A stretch of DNA of 64,000 nucleotides from Streptomyces olivaceus (GCF_000721235.1 NZ_JOFH01000002.1:124001-188000), one strand, 5' to 3'; positions 41,351-50,813 are shown, counted from the stretch's first letter. The notes: a model not told the origin generated them from the letters alone. Numbers and translations: made by a program.

Positions 41351-41380
41351 CTGACCGGCGACGCGGCAGGTCGTTAAGGT
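41351..41380 (+). promoter_or_regulatory. Promoter with leaderless-type spacing
   Basis: CTGACC (41351-41356), 18-nt spacer, TAAGGT (41375-41380), then 6 nt to the GTG at 41387. It is divergent from thiO. Confidence 0.55.
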
Positions 41381-41386
41381 GATCAG

Positions 41387-42664
41387 GTGAGCGAGCAGAC
41401 ACGGGAACGGGGCCGGGAACCCGCGGCGGAAACCGGGCGGCGCGTGGTCGTCGTGGGCGCCGGCATGGCGGGTGTGCAGACCGCCGTCGCCCTGCGGGAG
41501 CGGGGCTTCACCGGCACCGTGACCCTGATCGGCGCCGAGCCGCACCAGCCGTACGACCGCCCGCCGCTCTCCAAGGCCGTCCTGCTCGGCACGGCCGAGG
41601 GCTCCGCCTTCGACGTCGACTTCGACGCGCTCGGCATCACCCTCCGACTGGGCGTCGAGGCCCTCGGCGTCCGCCCCGGCGCGCACGTCCTGGACACCTC
41701 CGAGGGGCCCGTGCCGTACGACGTCCTCGTGCTGGCGACCGGTGCCGAACCCGTCCGTCTCCCCGGCGCCGACGGTGTGCCCGGCGTGCACCTGCTGCGC
41801 ACCCTGGACGACGCCGAACGGCTGCGCCCCGTGCTGGCCCGGCAGCACGACGTCGTGGTCGTCGGCGCGGGCTGGATCGGCGCAGAGTTCGCCACCGCCG
41901 CGCGCGAGGCGGGCTGCGCGGTCACGGTGGTGGAGGCCGCCGACCGGCCCCTGGCCGACGCGCTGCCCGCCGGTGTGGCCGCGCCCATGGCCGCCTGGTA
42001 CGCCGACGCGGGCGCCGAACTGCGCACCCACGCGCGCGTGGAGCGCGTCGAGCCCGGCGGCCCCGGAGCGTCCGGCCGGGTCGTCCTCGACGACGGCACC
42101 CGGCTGCCCGCCGACGCGGTCGTCGTCGGCATCGGGGCCCGCCCGGCCACCGCCTGGCTCGCCGGCTCGGGGATCGAGCTGGGCGCGCACGGCGAGGTCC
42201 TGGCCGACGCCCACCTGCGCACCTCCGCCTCCGACGTCCACGCGGTCGGCGACTGCGCCTCCTTCCCCTCCGCCCGCTACGGCGAGCGGCTGCTGGTCCA
42301 CCACTGGGACAACGCCCTCCAGGGCCCGCGCACGGTCGCCGCCGACATCGTCGGCTCACCCGGCGGCGAGGACCCGGCGCCCTACGACCCGGTGCCGTAC
42401 TTCTGGTCCGAGCAGTTCGGCCGCTTCGTCCAGTACGCCGGTCACCACACGGCGGCCGACACCACCCTGTGGCGGGGTGAACCCTCGGGGCCGGCGTGGA
42501 CGGTCTGCTGGCTGCGCGAGGGCCGCCTCGTCGCCCTGCTGGCGGTGGGCCGCCCCCGGGACCTGGCGCAGGGCAGGCGCCTGATCCAGGCGGGCACCGC
42601 GATGGACCCGGAGCTGCTGGCCGACCCGGCCAGACCACTGAAGGCGGCGACGGCGGTGGCCTAG
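41387..42664 (+). CDS. FAD-dependent pyridine nucleotide-disulfide-type ferredoxin reductase
   Basis: 425-residue two-dinucleotide-fold flavoprotein like putidaredoxin/rubredoxin reductases. FAD motif VVVGAGMAGVQTAVALRE; YDRPPLSK (conserved in ferredoxin reductases); ATGAEP; NAD(P) motif VVVGAGWIGAEFATAARE; second FAD contact VHAVGDCA; and a reductase C-terminal domain (HHWDNALQGPRTVA, PYFWSEQFGRFVQYAG). It transfers electrons from NAD(P)H to a ferredoxin, possibly for P450s or dioxygenases. No partner is adjacent. The start at 41387 fits the promoter spacing. Confidence 0.9.
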   Translation: MSEQTRERGREPAAETGRRVVVVGAGMAGVQTAVALRERGFTGTVTLIGAEPHQPYDRPPLSKAVLLGTAEGSAFDVDFDALGITLRLGVEALGVRPGAHVLDTSEGPVPYDVLVLATGAEPVRLPGADGVPGVHLLRTLDDAERLRPVLARQHDVVVVGAGWIGAEFATAAREAGCAVTVVEAADRPLADALPAGVAAPMAAWYADAGAELRTHARVERVEPGGPGASGRVVLDDGTRLPADAVVVGIGARPATAWLAGSGIELGAHGEVLADAHLRTSASDVHAVGDCASFPSARYGERLLVHHWDNALQGPRTVAADIVGSPGGEDPAPYDPVPYFWSEQFGRFVQYAGHHTAADTTLWRGEPSGPAWTVCWLREGRLVALLAVGRPRDLAQGRRLIQAGTAMDPELLADPARPLKAATAVA

Positions 42665-42747
42665 ACCCCGTCGTACCCCCCGGCTGCTGCTCCTTGGCTG
42701 CTGCGGACGACGGCAACCCGACGACCGGGCCCGGTCCGGCTTCCGAC

Positions 42748-42769
42748 TGTCAGCGGCAGATGGCAGGCT
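42748..42769 (+). promoter_or_regulatory. Degenerate RecA-NDp/PafBC-type promoter
   Basis: TGTCAGCG (one change from TGTCRGTG), 8 nt, CAGGCT (one change from TANNNT), then 6 nt to the GTG at 42776. The geometry equals that of the exact matches at 38563 and 47821. Confidence 0.45.
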
Positions 42770-42775
42770 TGATAC

Positions 42776-43141
42776 GTGACCGAGATTGACGCAAAGACCG
42801 ATGCTCTCGTGCCTGCCTGGCTGACCGTTCCCGACATCGCCGAGATGCTCGGTGTCGAGGTGACCCGGGTACGCCAGCTGATCAAGGAAGGCCAGCTCAT
42901 CGCCGTCCGCCGCGGTGAGAACCGCGCACTGCACATCCCCGCGGCCTTCATCGACGAGGACCGGGTCGTCAAGGGCCTGGTCGGAACCCTCACCCTGCTG
43001 CGGGACGACGGGTTCACGGCCGAGGAGATGCTGGAGTGGCTCTTCACTCCCGACCCGTCCCTGCCGGGCACCCCCGCGCAGGCACTGAGTGAGAACCGCG
43101 GTACGGAGGTGAAGCGCCGCGCCCAGGCGCTCGCCGTCTGA
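42776..43141 (+). CDS. Rv2175c-like winged HTH DNA-binding protein
   Basis: 121-residue protein. The N-terminal half is an excisionase/MerR-like HTH (WLTVPDIAEMLGVEVTRVRQLIKEGQLIAVRRGENRALHIPAAFI), and the C-terminal half is the family-specific domain (FTAEEMLEWLFTPDPSLPGTPAQALSENRGTEVKRRAQALAV). Rv2175c of M. tuberculosis is a substrate of the kinase PknL, whose phosphorylation near the N-terminus weakens DNA binding; Thr2 and Thr8 are the candidate sites here. The PknL-like kinase is 4 kb away, separated by the thi genes. GTG start 42776. Confidence 0.87.
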   Translation: MTEIDAKTDALVPAWLTVPDIAEMLGVEVTRVRQLIKEGQLIAVRRGENRALHIPAAFIDEDRVVKGLVGTLTLLRDDGFTAEEMLEWLFTPDPSLPGTPAQALSENRGTEVKRRAQALAV

Positions 43142-43170
43142 CCTGCCACGTCGTCCGACCTGCCACGTCG
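43137..43170 (+). repeat. 17-nt tandem repeat starting at the stop codon
   Basis: TCTGACCTGCCACGTCG (43137-43153, containing the stop TGA) and TCCGACCTGCCACGTCG (43154-43170) differ at one base. The rest of the 200-bp gap to thiE shows no THI element. Confidence 0.75.
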
Positions 43171-43342
43171 CCCGGCGGGCGCACCGCGGTCCACGGCCCC
43201 GGCGGCCGTGACCGCCCGCGGCGCACCCGCGGCGGCGGCGGTCCGCCGCCGCCCCGGAAGCGGGACATCCCGGTGCGAGCCGGGCCGCTCCGCCACGCGC
43301 GACGCCCGCACGTTCAAGCCACCGACCCGGGGGGACACCCGC

Positions 43343-44026
43343 ATGCCCGACACCGCTTCGACCACCGCCCGGGCCAAGCTCGCCGACGCCCGGCTCTACC
43401 TGTGCACGGACGCCCGCCGGAGCCAGGGCGACCTGCCCGAGTTCCTGGACGCCGTACTGGCGGGCGGCGTCGACATCGTGCAGCTGCGCGACAAGGGCAT
43501 GGAGGCCGCGGAGGAGCTGGAGCACCTGAAGGTGTTCGCCGACGCCTGCGCCCGCCACGGCAGGCTCCTCGCCGTCAACGACCGCGCGGACGTCGCGCAC
43601 GCCGCCCGCGCCGACGTGCTCCACCTCGGCCAGGGCGACCTCCCGGTCCCCGCCGCCCGCGCGATCCTCGGCGACGACGTCCTCATAGGGCGCTCCACGC
43701 ACGCCGGCTCCGAGGCCGACGCCGCCGCCGCGCAGGACGGCGTGGACTACTTCTGCACCGGCCCGTGCTGGCCCACCCCCACCAAGCCCGGCCGTCACGC
43801 GCCCGGCCTCGGCCTGGTCCGCCACACCGCGGCACAGCACCCCGAGCGCCCCTGGTTCGCCATCGGCGGCATCGACCTCGGCAACCTCGACGAGGTGCTG
43901 GAGGCGGGCGCCAGGCGCGTCGTGGTCGTCCGGGCCATCACCGCCGCGGACGACCCGGGCGCGGCGGCGGCGGAGTTCGCGAAGCGGCTGCGGGAGGCGC
44001 AGGGTCCGTCCCCGTCCCGGCCGTAG
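43343..44026 (+). CDS. thiE: Thiamine-phosphate synthase ThiE
   Basis: 227-residue TIM-barrel enzyme joining HMP-pyrophosphate and thiazole phosphate. Motifs: [59 protein letters not shown] and [31 protein letters not shown] at 43343 follows GGGGGGACACCC. Unlike thiOSG, it does not appear to have a riboswitch of its own. Confidence 0.95.
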   Translation: MPDTASTTARAKLADARLYLCTDARRSQGDLPEFLDAVLAGGVDIVQLRDKGMEAAEELEHLKVFADACARHGRLLAVNDRADVAHAARADVLHLGQGDLPVPAARAILGDDVLIGRSTHAGSEADAAAAQDGVDYFCTGPCWPTPTKPGRHAPGLGLVRHTAAQHPERPWFAIGGIDLGNLDEVLEAGARRVVVVRAITAADDPGAAAAEFAKRLREAQGPSPSRP

Positions 44027-44121
44027 AGCCCGTCGCCCCCCGTCTCCGGGGCGGCGGGGACCCCGGCGCGGGAGCGGGCCGGGGCTCGGGTCGGGATCCG
44101 GGTGGCGATGCCCGGGGCATG

Positions 44122-44138
44122 TGTCCAAAGGATGGACA
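44122..44138 (+). promoter_or_regulatory. Inverted repeat upstream of metF
   Basis: TGTCCA-AAGGA-TGGACA (44122-44138), followed by further GGACAA/CGACAA half-sites to about 44160, in an AT-richer stretch just upstream of the metF promoter. It could be an operator; no regulator is assigned. Confidence 0.4.
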
Positions 44139-44174
44139 ACAAATCGACAATGCGGACAAATATCCCGCATCCGG

Positions 44175-45134
<960 letters not shown>

Positions 45135-45190
45135 ACCGGCCGCACATATTTACGACACACTGCGTAGCGGCCACTGGGAGAGGGGCGTAC

Positions 45191-46207
45191 ATGGGCTGGA
45201 CGGTCCTCTACATCGCGTTCGGCGTGGTCGCGTTGTGGTTGCTCGGCGAGGTGCTGCTGCAGTACAAGGCGCGGCTGCGCTGGCGGCTGCTCGCCTTCGG
45301 CGGCTTCGTCGGCGTCGTCGCCGGTGTGCTGCTCTCCAACGTGCTCGTCATCGGAGTGGGCGCCGCCGCCTTCGCGGTCGGCCAGACCTACGTCACGCTG
45401 TCCTTCCGCCGCGGTTTCGAGGCCGGCTGGGCGGTCAACGCCCCGGCGGGACTCAAGCGCGGCCGGGGCGAACGGAAGCGCCGGGAACCGACGTTGGAGG
45501 TCTCCGGCCTGGAGGCTGCCGAGGGCGGCCAGGACCACCGCGACGGCTACGGCTACGACGACGCCGCGCAGGGTTACGGCACCCCCGCGCACGGCACCCC
45601 GGGCCTCGGTGGCCCGGCCTACGGCCAGGACGACCCCGACCGCGACGACGTCTTCACCCCGGCCCGCACCGCCGATCCCTCGGCCGCGGAGACCACCGCC
45701 GTCTACGAGCCGCAGCCCATGCCCGACGACACCGGCTCGTACGGCGTCTACGCCGACTCGGGCTACGCCCAGGCCCCGCAGGAGCAGCCGGCCGCCGCGC
45801 CGGGCGCCGACCAGGCCTACGCCTACGACTACTCGGGCTACGGGCAGCAGGGGTACGGCTACGACACCGGCACCCAGCAGCAGTACGCCGCCTACTCCGA
45901 CCCGTACATCGGCACCCACACCTACGGCGGCGGGGCGTACGACACCGGGGGCTACGACACGACCGGCGGGCAGGGCTACGGTCAACAGGCCTACGGCCAG
46001 GACCAGTACGCCCCCGGCGCGCAGGGCGGCTACGGCGGCGAGACCCCGGCCGGCGGCGTATGGGTGCCGCAGCAGCGCAGCACCGACGACCCCTACGGCG
46101 GCGAACTCCCGCCGGAGCAGCAGCCCTACCCCTACCAGGGCAACGGCCAGGCACAGGGGCAGGGTCAGGGTCAGAACCAGGGGTACGACGAGCAGTACCG
46201 CTTCTGA
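45191..46207 (+). CDS. Membrane-anchored Tyr/Gly/Gln-rich low-complexity protein
   Basis: 338-residue protein. Two membrane helices (residues about 4-20 and 32-65) and a short basic stretch (LKRGRGERKRR) are followed by about 240 residues of Tyr/Gly/Gln/Asp/Pro-rich sequence with repeated GYG, YGQ, GYD and QGYG motifs (for example YDYSGYGQQGYGYDTG). This resembles prion-like disordered regions. There is no enzyme motif. ATG has GGGAGAGGGGC upstream, 56 nt after metF, so it is likely cotranscribed with it. Function unknown. Confidence 0.8.
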   Translation: MGWTVLYIAFGVVALWLLGEVLLQYKARLRWRLLAFGGFVGVVAGVLLSNVLVIGVGAAAFAVGQTYVTLSFRRGFEAGWAVNAPAGLKRGRGERKRREPTLEVSGLEAAEGGQDHRDGYGYDDAAQGYGTPAHGTPGLGGPAYGQDDPDRDDVFTPARTADPSAAETTAVYEPQPMPDDTGSYGVYADSGYAQAPQEQPAAAPGADQAYAYDYSGYGQQGYGYDTGTQQQYAAYSDPYIGTHTYGGGAYDTGGYDTTGGQGYGQQAYGQDQYAPGAQGGYGGETPAGGVWVPQQRSTDDPYGGELPPEQQPYPYQGNGQAQGQGQGQNQGYDEQYRF

Positions 46208-46280
46208 CGGCTCCTCGGGTGACCGATCGTCACCGTCCCCGGCGTCCCCGGCGTCCCCGGAGCCCGGCCGGCCCGGCCGG

Positions 46281-47813
46281 TCACTGGGAACCGCGGAACT
46301 CCGGGCCCTCGACCACGAGTCCGGCCACCAGCGCGCCCGACATGCCGGCGTGCGGCAGCCCGCCTCCCGGGTGGGACCAGCCGCCGACCGTGAACAGGCC
46401 GTCCGTGCCCGTGCTGTTGGCCGCGTGCAGCAGCCGCCCTCCGGCACCTGCCAGCGCCGGGGCCGGAATCGCACCGTCCGCCGCGCCGGTGGCAGCCGCG
46501 ACGTCGGCCGGGCCGCGCACCTCGTGCCACAGGAGCCGGTCGCGCAGACCGGGCACCGCCCGTCCGGCGACGTCGATCAGCCGCTCGGCCTGCTGCCGGG
46601 CCGGCACCCCGGCCGCGGCCCGCCCGGTGCCGGCCGGCGGGGCGGGCACCGGCGCGGAGAGCGTGACCGCCTCGTGGTCCGCGTCCGGGACCAGCGCCGG
46701 GTCGTCCGGCCGCAGGACGGTGACGGTCGGCTGCGCGGCCATGCCGGGACCGGCGCCGAACAGGCCGTCCAACTCGGCCTCGCGGTCCCGCGCGTGCACC
46801 ACCGTCCGGTGCGCCGTGCCCTCCGGGCGGCCGCCCCGCAGCGCCAGCAGCACCGTCAGCCGGCTCGCCCCGCCCCGCTGCGGGGGCACCCCGCCGCCGG
46901 GCCGCACCGGCGCTCCACCCGCTCCACCGCGGAGGCGGTCCAGTACGTCCGGCGGCACACCGGCGACCACGAACTCCGCCGCCTCCACGACCCCTTCGGC
47001 CGGTTCCACCCCCCTCACCCGGCCGTCCTTCTCGACGACCGCGGTGACCTCGGTGCCGAAACGGAACTCGACCCGGCGGGCCAGGCATCGCTCGTACACC
47101 GCCCGCGCCAGCTCCCGCAGGCCGCCGCCGCGCACGTACCACATCCCGAAGGCGTACTCCATGTACGGGAGCACGGCGGCGTTCGCCGGGGCGGTGCGGG
47201 GGTCCAGGCCGTGCGCGAGCGCGTGGCCGTCCAGGAGGGCGGCCAGCCGAGGGTCGCGCAGCTCCAGGGCGCCGACCTCGGCGAGGGTGCCGGCCCGGCG
47301 GGTGCGCAGCAGCCGCCGGTGCGGGACCGACGGGTAGGGCTCGCGCTCGGCCAGCACCTCCCAGTTCGGCCAGAGCGGCTCCTCCAGGAGGGGACGGCGG
47401 GTGCGGTCCCAGGTCTCCCGGGCCCGCACCAGGAAGTCGCCCCAGCGTGCGGAGGCCGCCGCGCCCAGCGCCGCGTCCAGGGCGGCGACGACACCGGCGC
47501 GGGAGGCGTTCGGCAGCGCGACCTCGGTGCCGTCCGCGAAGACGTGCCGTGACGAGGGGTCGACCTGGACCAGGTCGACGCGGGACTCCAGCGGCTCCTT
47601 CCCGGTCTTCACGAACAGATCGCGCCAGACCGCGGGCAGCGGAAGCAGACCGGGGCCGGTGTCGAAGGAGAACCCGTTCCGCTCGAAGCGGCCCAGGGCG
47701 CCGCCGTACGTCCCCGTCCGCTCGTACACCACCACCCGGTGGCCCGCGACGGCCAGCCGGGCGGCCGCCGCCATCGCGCCCATCCCGGCGCCGATCACCG
47801 CAATCCGTGCCAT
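46281..47813 (-). CDS. CrtI-like NAD(P)/FAD-dependent oxidoreductase (phytoene-desaturase superfamily)
   Basis: 510-residue flavoprotein. N-terminal FAD motif VIGAGMGAMAAAARLAVAGHRVVVYERTGTYGG and GFSFDTGPGLL are diagnostic of the carotenoid desaturase/isomerase superfamily. The C-terminal flavin motif reads LLHAANSTGTDGLFTVGGWSHPGGGLPHAGMSG. No carotenoid genes are nearby, so the substrate is open. ATG at 47813 gives the FAD loop at residue 4 and lies 7 nt after a -10 box; longer upstream frames have no coding character. Confidence 0.87.
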   Translation of the reverse strand: MARIAVIGAGMGAMAAAARLAVAGHRVVVYERTGTYGGALGRFERNGFSFDTGPGLLPLPAVWRDLFVKTGKEPLESRVDLVQVDPSSRHVFADGTEVALPNASRAGVVAALDAALGAAASARWGDFLVRARETWDRTRRPLLEEPLWPNWEVLAEREPYPSVPHRRLLRTRRAGTLAEVGALELRDPRLAALLDGHALAHGLDPRTAPANAAVLPYMEYAFGMWYVRGGGLRELARAVYERCLARRVEFRFGTEVTAVVEKDGRVRGVEPAEGVVEAAEFVVAGVPPDVLDRLRGGAGGAPVRPGGGVPPQRGGASRLTVLLALRGGRPEGTAHRTVVHARDREAELDGLFGAGPGMAAQPTVTVLRPDDPALVPDADHEAVTLSAPVPAPPAGTGRAAAGVPARQQAERLIDVAGRAVPGLRDRLLWHEVRGPADVAAATGAADGAIPAPALAGAGGRLLHAANSTGTDGLFTVGGWSHPGGGLPHAGMSGALVAGLVVEGPEFRGSQ

Positions 47814-47820
47814 GCCAGGG

Positions 47821-47842
47821 ACCTTATCCGCCCCCACCGACA
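47821..47842 (-). promoter_or_regulatory. RecA-NDp/PafBC-type promoter of the CrtI-like gene
   Basis: Minus strand: TGTCGGTG (47842-47835), 8 nt, TAAGGT (47826-47821), then 7 nt to the ATG. An exact match to TGTCRGTG-N8-TANNNT, nearly the same sequence as at 38563-38584. Confidence 0.75.
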
Positions 47843-47919
47843 GCCCCGTGCCGAGTACCGCAACGGGTGCGCAGGTGAGCGGCCGGCCGCGCGCCGCCGT
47901 GGGCCGGGGTGCGCAGGCC

Positions 47920-47935
47920 TGAGTACGGGTACCTA
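47920..47935. promoter_or_regulatory. Candidate MacR box
   Basis: TGAGTACGGGTACCTA fits 14 of 16 positions of TGAGTACnnGTACTCA, the MacR recognition sequence as I recall it. A direct partial copy, TGAGTACGGGCAC, follows at 47946. It lies about 100 bp upstream of the CrtI-like gene. Confidence 0.4.
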
Positions 47936-48066
47936 GGGCGAGAGTTGAGTACGGGCACGGATGGGCCCCGACCTGCGAGAACGAGAGAGTGGAGGCACGG
48001 AGAGGGGCACGGCTCCGGCACCGGCGGCACGGGGCGCCGGAACGGAGCCGGGCCCGCGATCCGCTC

Positions 48067-48092
48067 CTTCCGCCGACCGCGGTCGGCGGAAG
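48067..48092 (-). terminator. 26-bp perfect palindrome downstream of the TetR gene
   Basis: CTTCCGCCGACCG at 48067-48079 and its exact complement at 48080-48092. On RNA it would fold into a GC-rich hairpin about 210 nt after the TetR stop, so terminator is the likeliest role; a dimeric regulator site is an alternative. Confidence 0.5.
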
Positions 48093-48300
48093 CGAGGCAC
48101 GGGGGGACCCGGGGGAACGACCGGTAACGGGGGTTCGACGGGGGAACACACGGGGGAGCAGGAGAAGGCGCCGGTCCGACGGCGGCCCGCGGGGGACGCG
48201 GCCACCACGGACCGGCGTTCTTCGTGCGCGGTGCCGTGCGGTGCGGTGCGCTGTGGTGCTGCCGTGCGGGTGCCGATGCGCCGTGCCCCGCCGCCCCGGG

Positions 48301-48930
48301 TCAGACCCGGCCGCTCACCCGCCCCTGGAGCAGTCGCGACAGCGCGGCGTGCACGTCGTCGAGGGAGCGCTCCGGCTGGAACGACTGCCAGTCCAGCGCC
48401 GCCACCAGGACCATGCCGACCAGCGCCGCCGCGGTCAGCGGCACGTCGATCTCCTCGCTGAACTCGCCGCTCGCCATCCCCTCGCGCAGCACCTCCTCCA
48501 CCACGGCCACGGCCTCCTGCCGGACCACGAGCAGCGTGGACTGCCAAGCCCGGTTGGTGCGCCACAGCTCGGCCACGTACAGCTGGGTGAAGGCCGGATA
48601 GCGGTCGATGAAGACGAGCCCCGCGCGGATCATCGCGTCCAGGGCGTCGACCCGGCCGCGGCCCTCCCCGGCCGCCTGCTGGGCCGCCTGCCGCAGCGAG
48701 GCGGTGAGGAGCCCGACGCCGTGCCGCAGCAGCTCCTCGAAGAGCACGGACTTGCTGGCGAAGTTGTAGTAGACCGTGCCCTTCGCGACACCGGCCCGCT
48801 CGGCGATCTCGTCCACCGTGGTGGCGGAGAAGCCCTGCTCGGCGATGAGGGTGACGGCCGCTTCGTAGAGCTTCTGCCGGGTGGCCTCGCGCCGGCTGCC
48901 GCCCTGCCGGGCGGTGCTGCTGCTTTCCAT
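48301..48930 (-). CDS. TetR/AcrR-family transcriptional regulator
   Basis: 209-residue repressor. N-terminal HTH: ATRQKLYEAAVTLIAEQGFSATTVDEIAERAGVAKGTVYYNFASKSVLFEELL (residues about 14-65), then an all-helical ligand domain. ATG at 48930 is chosen because the upstream in-frame sequence to 49044 overlaps the divergent promoter of the HEPN gene. Its target is not evident; the divergent HEPN gene and the downstream CrtI-like gene are candidates. Confidence 0.9.
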   Translation of the reverse strand: MESSSTARQGGSRREATRQKLYEAAVTLIAEQGFSATTVDEIAERAGVAKGTVYYNFASKSVLFEELLRHGVGLLTASLRQAAQQAAGEGRGRVDALDAMIRAGLVFIDRYPAFTQLYVAELWRTNRAWQSTLLVVRQEAVAVVEEVLREGMASGEFSEEIDVPLTAAALVGMVLVAALDWQSFQPERSLDDVHAALSRLLQGRVSGRV

Positions 48931-49032
48931 GGCCCCGATTCTCACAGCACTGTCCGGGGTGCTCCCACCGCAGGGCCCGCACCCCCTCGAACCGAACGGC
49001 TGATCGAAGGGAAAGTGCAGGTCAGAACGGAT

Positions 49033-49054
49033 TGTCAGTGCCATACCTCACGAT
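49033..49054 (+). promoter_or_regulatory. RecA-NDp/PafBC-type promoter of the HEPN gene
   Basis: TGTCAGTG (49033-49040, extended to TTGTCAGTG), 8 nt, CACGAT (49049-49054), differing from TANNNT only at the first base. The leader to the ATG at 49114 is about 55 nt with AGGAGG. Confidence 0.55.
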
Positions 49055-49113
49055 GGGCACATACGGCACCTCCCGCCGGGGGGTGCCGTCACGGAGACGA
49101 CAGGAGGATCGTC

Positions 49114-49764
49114 ATGGCCCACTCGTCCGCAGCCGCCGCCCGGCGGCGCCGCGCAGCCGGCCCTGCACCCTCACTGACCGGCCCGGCGAGCGACGTGCAC
49201 CCCGTGCTCCGCCGGGCGACCGCCCCGCCCGCCGCCCTCGACCTGCTCGCCCAGGCCCGGTCCGGACTCGAAGAGGCCACCGTCCTCGAAGCGCCGAACG
49301 AGCGCTACGCCACGGCCCACCTGGCCGCCCTGCGCACCGCCGCCGCGGTGCTCGCCGCCCGGGGCCGCCCGGAGACCACACCGCGGGCCCGGGCCCGCAT
49401 CCGCAGCGCCTGGGAGGTGCTGCCCGAGATCGCACCCGAGCTGTCCGACTGGAGCGCGCTGTTCGCCTCCGGCGCCCGCCGCAGGGCGCGTGCCGAGGCG
49501 GGTATCCAGGGCGCCGCCGGGCGCCGGGACGCCGACGACCTGATACGCGACGTGGCGATGTTCCTGCGCCTGGTGGAGCGGATGCTGGTCCTCCAGCCGG
49601 TCCTGCCCCAGCCGCGCCCCGACTCCGACGGCCCGGGCGCGGCCGGCCCCGACCGCCCCGACGGCCCCGGTCCCGCCGCCGACGCCCGCCCCGGAAGCGC
49701 CCGCACGGGCCCCGGCACGGACTCGGGGGCGGACCCGGACCAGGAGCTGCCGGACGCGGGCTGA
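49114..49764 (+). CDS. HEPN-domain protein (SAV_6107 type)
   Basis: 216-residue protein. The core (residues about 25-165) is an all-helical HEPN domain: ALDLLAQARSGLEEATVLEAPNERYATAHLAALRTAAAVLAARG..., RIRSAWEVLPEIAPELSDWSALFASGARRRARAEAG, DLIRDVAMFLRLVERML. HEPN domains often form the RNase or partner half of toxin-antitoxin and stress systems, but the RxxxxH catalytic motif is not obvious here. The last 50 residues are a disordered Pro/Gly/Asp tail. ATG at 49114 has AGGAGG 6 nt upstream. The promoter has a DNA-damage-type motif. Confidence 0.82.
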   Translation: MAHSSAAAARRRRAAGPAPSLTGPASDVHPVLRRATAPPAALDLLAQARSGLEEATVLEAPNERYATAHLAALRTAAAVLAARGRPETTPRARARIRSAWEVLPEIAPELSDWSALFASGARRRARAEAGIQGAAGRRDADDLIRDVAMFLRLVERMLVLQPVLPQPRPDSDGPGAAGPDRPDGPGPAADARPGSARTGPGTDSGADPDQELPDAG

Positions 49765-49946
49765 GGACGCCGTTCCACCGGTCACGGACGGGCTCCGGCG
49801 CCGGTGGACGGGGTGACCGGCCCACGCGGCGCAGGCAATAGGGTGGGAGGCGCCTGAAGCCTCCCCCTTTCCCGCACCGGGCGGGGGCGGCAGCCCGTTC
49901 GCTCCGCCCGTGTCCGAGGCGGTGCCGCGCCGAGGAGTCAACTGCC

Positions 49947-50813
49947 GTGTCGGACCCGATGCGCCCACCCGTCTCCCACTCCCGTCCGCAGCCGGAGTCC
50001 CCGCGGTCGGAGTCCCCGCGCTCCGAGCCCGCGCGCTCCAGGGCCGCCCTGCGCACCGCCGTGGTCTGGGACGTGCTCCAGGACGCCCTAGACCGCCGGG
50101 TCAAGGCCACCGGACGCCAGGCCCTGGACGTCCTCGACACCGGAGGCGGCAGCGGCAACTTCGCGGTGCCGGTGGCCGGCCTCGGTCACCGCGTCACCGT
50201 CGTCGACCCGAGCCCCAACGCCCTGTTCGCCCTGGAGCGCCGCGCCGCCGAGGCCGGGGTCGCCGACCGCGTGCGGGGCGTCCAGGGGGACGCCGGCGGC
50301 CTCTTCGACGTGGTCGAGCGCGGAGGGTACGACGCGGTGCTGTGCCACGGCGTCCTGGAGTACGTGGACGACCCCGCGGAAGGCGTGCGCAACGTGGTCG
50401 CCGCCCTGCGCGCCGAGGGCGTCCTCAGCCTGCTCGCCGCGGGCCTGGGCGGGGCGGTACTCGCCCGCGCCCTCGCCGGGCACTTCACGGAGGCCCGGCA
50501 GGCGCTGGCCGACCCGGACGGCCGCTGGGGCACGGGCGACCCCGTGCCGCGCCGGTTCACCGCCGAACAGCTCACCGGCCTGGTCGAGGCCGCCGGGCTC
50601 CGTGTCGGTGCCGTGCACGGCGTACGGGTCTTCGCCGATCTCGTCCCCGGCGGCCTCGTGGACACCGAGCCGGGTGCCGTGGACGCCCTGCTGAGGCTGG
50701 AGGCCGCGGCCGCCGAACTCGCCCCCTTCCACTCCGTGGCCACCCAGCTTCATGTGCTCGGTGAGACGCAGGGGAACGAAGGGGCTCGGCCGCCCGGTGG
50801 GGTACGGCGCTGA
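49947..50813 (+). CDS. SAM-dependent methyltransferase (class I)
   Basis: 288-residue Rossmann methyltransferase. SAM motif I VLDTGGGSGNFAVPVAGLG (residues about 49-67), motif II VVDPSPNALFALERRA, acidic GVQGDAGGLFD, and motif IV DAVLCHGVLEYVDDP. It resembles CmoM/SmtA-like methyltransferases acting on tRNA or small molecules, but the substrate cannot be read. GTG at 49947 has GAGGAG upstream. TAGGGT at 49839-49844 is a possible -10 with a leader of about 95 nt. Confidence 0.87.
   Translation: MSDPMRPPVSHSRPQPESPRSESPRSEPARSRAALRTAVVWDVLQDALDRRVKATGRQALDVLDTGGGSGNFAVPVAGLGHRVTVVDPSPNALFALERRAAEAGVADRVRGVQGDAGGLFDVVERGGYDAVLCHGVLEYVDDPAEGVRNVVAALRAEGVLSLLAAGLGGAVLARALAGHFTEARQALADPDGRWGTGDPVPRRFTAEQLTGLVEAAGLRVGAVHGVRVFADLVPGGLVDTEPGAVDALLRLEAAAAELAPFHSVATQLHVLGETQGNEGARPPGGVRR

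Larger units (their letters stand above)
47843..48300. other. Intergenic region between TetR gene and CrtI-like gene
   Basis: About 460 bp without a convincing gene. It holds a candidate MacR box (47920-47935), a second TGAGTAC half-site (47946-47952), a 26-bp perfect palindrome (48067-48092) and G/A-rich sequence (GAGAGAGTGGAGG) of unknown meaning. Confidence 0.5.

Noticed and set aside
43142..43342. A TPP riboswitch upstream of thiE.
   Set aside because: No CTGAGA or ACCTGATC blocks; the gap holds only a 17-nt duplication and C/G-rich sequence.
48931..49044. A 38-residue longer TetR protein.
   Set aside because: It would run through the HEPN promoter, and the extension has no family similarity.
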